The position numbers were made by a program, and so were the translations under genes. Under the pieces are notes generated by a model. That model had not been told where the DNA came from, did no database searches, and saw only the letters and a list, made by a program, of their open reading frames with translations. This document shows, in pieces, positions 59,818 through 64,000 of a DNA stretch of 64,000 nucleotides (position 1 is its first letter; each line of letters begins with the position of its first letter). Source of the stretch: Candidatus Angelobacter sp. Gp1-AA117 (GTDB lineage: Bacteria > Acidobacteriota > Terriglobia > Terriglobales > Acidobacteriaceae); contig QHVI01000011.1 in assembly GCA_003223515.1 (NCBI GenBank), positions 52,436 through 116,435 of the forward strand. The letters are read 5' to 3'.

Positions 59818-62289
59818 ATGGCTACTCCTTCGGTTGCTGCTCCCTCTGCCCGTCGCGGCGTTGGCCGCATTGTTCTGCGGATACTGGTGACCCTGCTGGT
59901 GCTGATCGTGGTCACGACCGCAGGCATATTTTTCTGGTTCAACCACATGGCTCATGCTTCTCTGCCGCAGCTTGATGGCGCCATTGCCGTGCAGGGCCTG
60001 CATTCTCCGGTTACGGTGACGCGGGACACCCATGGAGTACCGCACATCACTGCAGCCAGCCTGGAAGATCTATTTTTTGCGCAAGGCTACGTGACCGCTC
60101 AGGATCGCCTGTGGCAGATCGATCTCACCCGGCGCTATGCCGGGGGCGAACTGGCGGAGATTTTTCCGGCCTCCAGCGGGCCGCCGCCGGCAACCTCCAG
60201 AACCACCAGCGTAACCGGCCCGCGGCGCACCTGGATTGATCATGACAAGCGCCAGCGCATCCTGCGGCTGAGAGCAGTGGCCGAGCGGGTTGCGCAGCAG
60301 CTTAGCGCCCGGGACCGCAGCTTCTTCGAAGCCTATACCAAAGGCGTGAATGCCTTCATCGATCAGCATCGCAACCAGCTTCCCATCGAGTTCCAGATCC
60401 TCAACTACTCTCCGCGCGCATGGACAGTTTCAGATTCTGTGCTGGTCGGCATCAGCATGAGCCAATTGCTCAATCCTCAATTTGAAACCGAGTACTGGCG
60501 GGAAAAGATCACTTCAAAGCTGTCGCCGGAGCTTGCCGCTGATCTATACCCGGTGGGCTCCTGGCATGACCGTCCACCGGCAAGCGCAGCCCATGATGGC
60601 GCAGCTACGTTGGCCGTACCCGACGAGCAGGACAGCCAAACGCCCCCAGTCAAGACCATCAGCAGGGACTCGATCTCTTCTGCCGGAGATAGCTGTGAAT
60701 CGTGCGCTCCGGGATCGAACAACTGGGTCGTCTCCGGCGCTCATACCACCACAGGCAAGCCGCTGCTCAGCAACGATATGCACCTGCCGCATCAGCTTCC
60801 CGGCGTCTGGTATGAAATCCATCTTCGTTCGGGCGAGTTTGATGTAGAAGGATTCAGCCTGCCGGGAGTGCCCTTGGTGATCGTAGGACACAACCGGCGC
60901 ATCGCCTGGGGTTTCACCAACCTGAACCCGGATGTGCAGGATCTCTTCATCGAGAACTTCAACGCAGCCGGCGAATACCAGACGCCCACCGGCTGGCAAA
61001 AGCCTGAAGTAGATCATGAAGTTATCCATGTAAAAGGCCAGCCGGATGTCGCTTTCAACGTGGTGGTTACGCGGCATGGCCCCCTCGTTTCCGATCTGTT
61101 TCCCAAGGAAACGCGTAAGATCGCGCTGCAGTGGCTGGTCTACGACTCACGCGCCATCGGCATTCCTCTTTTTGATCTGGATTCAGCGCAGAACTGGGAG
61201 CAGTTCCGCAAAGCACTCTCGAATTTCGCGACGCCATCACAGAACGTCGTCTATGGTGATGTGGACGGCCATATCGGCTATCAGCCCATGGGATTCATTC
61301 CTGTGCGCGCCTCGGGTGACGGCACAGTTCCCGTTCCGGGAGCTGACGGCAAGCATGACTGGACCGGCTATGTGCCTTTTGACAAGCTGCCGAGCCTCTA
61401 TGATCCGCCTTCAGGCATCATTGCCACAGCCAATGGCAAGATCACGCCCGATGGATATCCATACTTATTAGGCACGCAATGGTGGCCTCCGTACCGCACC
61501 GAGCGCATCTATCGGGTGCTGGAGTCAGGAAAGAAGTTTACCCCTGATGACATGCTCGCACTGCAGACGGACATCACCTCGGAATACGACCACTTCTTTG
61601 CCGACCGCTTCGTTTATGCAATCGATCACAGCCAGAAAGCCAGCGAGCGTGTGCGCAAAGCCGCAGACGTTCTGCGCGGCTTTGATGGACGTATGCTGGC
61701 CGACTCCGCCGCACCGACGATGGAGGTCAATGCCCGGCGGGTGCTGTGGAAGAAGCTGCTGCAAGGAAAACTGGGTGATGCCTGGGACAGCTATGAATGG
61801 TCGGATTCAGCCGTAGCACTGGAGAACATCGTGCAGGATCAACCGGCGCGCTGGCTTCCTCCCGGTTACAGCAACTTCAATGACCTGCTCACCGATTCGG
61901 TAGCAGAGGCCCTCGCCGATGCTCCTTCTGATCTTCAGTCGTGGAAGTACGGCAATGCCTATCCGGTGGAGGTGAATCATCCTATTCTCGGTAACATACC
62001 GATTATCAATCACTGGAGTGGACCGGGAGTGCTTCCCCAATCGGGCGGCGGTTACACCGTAAAACAGGTAGGCAGGCGCTTTGGACCTTCGGAACGCATG
62101 ACCGTTGATTTCTCCAATCTCGATGGTTCGCATTTCAACATTGTGATCGGAGAATCCGGCCAGTTATTCAGTCCTTATTACATGGACCAATGGGATGCCT
62201 GGTACAACAACAAGACCTTCTCACTCGCCTATTCAGACAGTGCGATACAGGCAAGCAAGCAGCATGAATTGAAATTGATGCCGAAGTAG
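59818..62289 (+). CDS. Penicillin-acylase-family Ntn hydrolase
   Basis: 823 residues. An N-terminal membrane helix (about 20-42) anchors the precursor. The region about 55-110 begins the alpha-chain fold (VTVTRDTHGVPHITAASLEDLFFAQGYV). The N-terminal nucleophile is Ser300 in CAPGSNNWVVSG, the autocleavage point that starts the beta chain; the oxyanion-forming Asn and later PHQLPGVWYEIHL support it. Length is typical. Members hydrolyse beta-lactam side chains or acyl-homoserine lactones; the natural substrate is open. Transcribed away from fur. Confidence 0.92.
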   Translation: MATPSVAAPSARRGVGRIVLRILVTLLVLIVVTTAGIFFWFNHMAHASLPQLDGAIAVQGLHSPVTVTRDTHGVPHITAASLEDLFFAQGYVTAQDRLWQIDLTRRYAGGELAEIFPASSGPPPATSRTTSVTGPRRTWIDHDKRQRILRLRAVAERVAQQLSARDRSFFEAYTKGVNAFIDQHRNQLPIEFQILNYSPRAWTVSDSVLVGISMSQLLNPQFETEYWREKITSKLSPELAADLYPVGSWHDRPPASAAHDGAATLAVPDEQDSQTPPVKTISRDSISSAGDSCESCAPGSNNWVVSGAHTTTGKPLLSNDMHLPHQLPGVWYEIHLRSGEFDVEGFSLPGVPLVIVGHNRRIAWGFTNLNPDVQDLFIENFNAAGEYQTPTGWQKPEVDHEVIHVKGQPDVAFNVVVTRHGPLVSDLFPKETRKIALQWLVYDSRAIGIPLFDLDSAQNWEQFRKALSNFATPSQNVVYGDVDGHIGYQPMGFIPVRASGDGTVPVPGADGKHDWTGYVPFDKLPSLYDPPSGIIATANGKITPDGYPYLLGTQWWPPYRTERIYRVLESGKKFTPDDMLALQTDITSEYDHFFADRFVYAIDHSQKASERVRKAADVLRGFDGRMLADSAAPTMEVNARRVLWKKLLQGKLGDAWDSYEWSDSAVALENIVQDQPARWLPPGYSNFNDLLTDSVAEALADAPSDLQSWKYGNAYPVEVNHPILGNIPIINHWSGPGVLPQSGGGYTVKQVGRRFGPSERMTVDFSNLDGSHFNIVIGESGQLFSPYYMDQWDAWYNNKTFSLAYSDSAIQASKQHELKLMPK

Positions 62290-62598
62290 CGATTGGCTCT
62301 TGGCTTTTAGCTTTTAGCGCTTTTGGGATTTGGATTTTGGGTTGGGTTTGGCTCGCACGCCTCTGTCTGATGTGCTTCACAAAAAGTCTAAATCGATTGC
62401 ATCAAAAAGCCCGCGAAGCGGTGAAACAGGTTAGCCCCCGTGCGTAAGCGCGGGGAAACAGGAAGCAAATAATAGGATCAAGCCGCGTAGCGGCGACACA
62501 GGATTCGATAAGGCCTCTAACCGGACCACACACCAAGAGCGAATAGCCAAAAGCCCGGGCGACGCTCCCGCCCTCTGATCACAAGCTAGTAGCTGGTC
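62290..62598. repeat. Heptad and multi-hairpin repeat region after the acylase gene
   Basis: 62292-62350: ttggctcttggcttttagct and later tttggattttgggttgggtt (heptad style). 62412-62495: three short hairpins, CCGCGAAGCGG, CCCCGTGC/GCGCGGGG, and GCCGCGTAGCGGC, each followed by (T)GAAACAGG, GAAACAGG or GACACAGG. No gene. Confidence 0.75.
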
Positions 62599-63780
62599 TT
62601 ACGGATCTATCTGCACCACGTCAATCGCTTTGCCCACGACATCAAGTTGGGTCGCGGTGAGGGCGTTGGTGGTGATATCAAAGATATCCAGTTCCCCGCC
62701 TTCAACCACATACATCACGTTGCGGTTGGTGATAGGCAGGATTCCGGTTACATCGAAGCTGCTGCGAATGACCGGGAATTCAGGAACGACCACCGAACCG
62801 CTGCTGGTATCAACAATGGCCACGCATCCATGAACAAGATTATTAGCCGGATCAGGAATGGTGGTGCAGGTACGGGAGCCAACATAAAGGCGATTATTGC
62901 TGGCCAGCCGCATATTCAAATGCCGTCCATCAGGAATAGTGATGGGCGCGGAAGCCGCCAGCGTGCTGGTGTTGATGGTTTGCAAAGTGCCCCTGTTGCT
63001 GCCCAGAGGCGTGCCCGCAACGAAGAGGCTGGAGCCGCTCAAAAGTCCCACGGTAGCACCAGAAACCGGTATCGCTGTACCAACGGTGGCAGTTGCGGTG
63101 CTGAAATTCACGGGTACCACACTGGCAGCCGTACCTCCGCATTCCGCTCCGCAGTTCAGGATGAAGGCCTGCGTCTCACTTCCCGCAAATACGCCTGTAA
63201 ACGGCTGATCGAGGATGGGATTGCTCACCGGGGTAACTGCCCTGCTGGACACATCAATAATGGCAAAAGAAGCGGTGGGGTTATCGGTGAAAGCCAGCAG
63301 TTTCGTTCCATTGGGACTCAAAACCAGGCGGTTCACACCGGCCACGTTGACCGGGGTGATGGCGCCGTCGCTGGTTATAAAATCCACCACTCCGGCATTA
63401 TGCACAGCCGCAAACAAGGTCTTACCATCGGAGCTGATGGCGATATCTTCTGCCCGTGCGGGCAGCAGGGGCTGTTGAGCGACCTGCTCCGAAGCATTAT
63501 TGATGACCGCAATGCTGCTCTGCCCGTTTTGAATAGCCACGGTAATACCGTTGCTGGTCACGAGTTTGTCAGCGCTGGTGACGCCTATTGAGGCCGCTAT
63601 TTTGTCATTCACGGCATCGACAATGTGGACTAAGCCGGCTGTCTGATTCGAAAGCAGCACTCGCTTTTTCAAACCAGTGGTCTGGTTTTGCTGCTGCTTC
63701 GAACTGTTACCTCCGCAGCCCGCCAGGAAAAGTGCCAGTAATGCAGATCCAAATATCGCAAAATTGCGCCGTGGCTGCAT
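62599..63780 (-). CDS. Beta-propeller lipoprotein (YncE/NHL-like)
   Basis: 393 residues from ATG 63780. Lipoprotein signal FAIFGSALLALFLAGCGGNS with the lipobox Cys; then a Gln/Asn spacer and repeated beta-strand blades: KRVLLSNQTAGLVHIVDAVNDKI, IAVINNASEQVAQQPLL, DIAISSDGKTLFAAVHNAGVVDF, NRLVLSPNGTKLLAFTDNP, pattern as in YncE-type seven-blade propellers. A longer frame starts upstream (63897) but lacks family-like sequence. Probably outer-membrane or periplasmic and binds ligand or partner. Divergent to the next gene. Confidence 0.8.
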   Translation of the reverse strand: MQPRRNFAIFGSALLALFLAGCGGNSSKQQQNQTTGLKKRVLLSNQTAGLVHIVDAVNDKIAASIGVTSADKLVTSNGITVAIQNGQSSIAVINNASEQVAQQPLLPARAEDIAISSDGKTLFAAVHNAGVVDFITSDGAITPVNVAGVNRLVLSPNGTKLLAFTDNPTASFAIIDVSSRAVTPVSNPILDQPFTGVFAGSETQAFILNCGAECGGTAASVVPVNFSTATATVGTAIPVSGATVGLLSGSSLFVAGTPLGSNRGTLQTINTSTLAASAPITIPDGRHLNMRLASNNRLYVGSRTCTTIPDPANNLVHGCVAIVDTSSGSVVVPEFPVIRSSFDVTGILPITNRNVMYVVEGGELDIFDITTNALTATQLDVVGKAIDVVQIDP

Positions 63781-63944
63781 CTTTGTGGTTACAGCAGGTA
63801 TCATGAATATCATTATTATGGTTGAACGCTGATTATAACAGAGTGGTTTTGCGTCAGGGCAATCGCATTTGAAATTGGGCTGAACCACGATTGCCACTTA
63901 CATATGGATCTGGCAGGCATGAAGTTTCTCGTAGGAGGGATTTC

Positions 63945-64000
63945 ATGCCGAGCAAAGAAACGCTGGAGCAGTTTGGTTCTTGTTGGGAAGGGCTGGAGGA
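63945..64000 (+). CDS. 5' end of an unknown gene (cut by window edge)
   Basis: ATG 63945 follows TAGGAGGGA at ideal spacing and reads MPSKETLEQFGSCWEGLEE to the window end. Only 18-19 residues are visible. The ribosome site makes it a likely gene; family not determined. Confidence 0.55.
   Translation, partial: MPSKETLEQFGSCWEGLE

Noticed and set aside
62647..63591. 314-codon plus-strand frame opposite the lipoprotein gene
   Set aside because: Antisense of the beta-propeller gene; no signal, no motif.

Overview
The window looks like chromosomal DNA of an Acidobacteriota member, probably from the Terriglobia/Koribacter side of the phylum (inference). Reasons: three large duplicated-half ABC permeases of the acidobacterial ADOP type (one cut by the window edge, one next to a PadR regulator), a von Willebrand A protein of the 'VWFA-related Acidobacterial domain' type, an Oar-like TonB-dependent receptor with an N-terminal carboxypeptidase-regulatory domain, and gene-poor spacers filled with short-period degenerate repeats. 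There is no rRNA, prophage, CRISPR array, IS transposase or conjugation gene. One tRNA (Gln, anticodon CUG) is present.

Layout. 0-5.2 kb: end of an ADOP permease, then a co-directional glycosyltransferase - GMC oxidoreductase - SDR set. 5.4-8.4 kb: tRNA-Gln, a K+-channel-like protein, an isochorismatase-family hydrolase and a P-loop ATPase. 8.6-12.5 kb: glycolytic run gap - pgk - macro-domain gene - tpiA. 12.5-21.4 kb, mainly minus strand: ADOP permease with PadR and a perfect palindromic operator candidate, recO, ferredoxin, a compact swivel-first aconitase-family enzyme, a plus-strand rhomboid-TPR protein, then an hfq-like/suhB pair. 21.8-28.2 kb: Oar-like receptor, VWA protein, MoaD-MoaE fusion, NlpC/P60-like protein. 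28.3-31.5 kb: minus-strand operon of Tat-exported phosphoesterase, cupredoxin, DUF2231-like membrane protein, ECF sigma factor and zinc-finger anti-sigma factor. 31.5-32.6 kb: gene-free repeat region with a 182-bp MITE-like element inserted in a palindromic repeat. 32.6-42 kb: ABC-F protein, SRPBCC/alcohol dehydrogenase pair, an ADOP permease, and a separately terminated MacA-like adaptor/ATPase pair. 42-48 kb: HDAC-family deacetylase, amidase, VOC protein, glycine-rich di-haem peroxidase. 48-59 kb: AsmA-like protein, frameshifted HI0933-type flavoprotein, class II aldolase, MFS transporter, FadB-type beta-oxidation enzyme, frameshifted alcohol dehydrogenase, YtxH protein, and Fur beside a Fur box. 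59.8-64 kb: penicillin-acylase-family Ntn hydrolase, a beta-propeller lipoprotein, and the start of a gene leaving the window.

The most unusual content lies between genes. At least six families of degenerate repeats with 7-, 8- or 9-nt periods or short hairpins recur in spacers across the window. One hairpin-repeat copy (31.66-31.90 kb) has been split by a 182-bp element with 12-bp terminal inverted repeats and a 14-bp direct flank repeat, and an unsplit copy at 10.97 kb shows the empty site. Two conserved genes carry single-base insertions in short homopolymers, and a small gene also appears to be frameshifted, so some breaks may be sequence errors.
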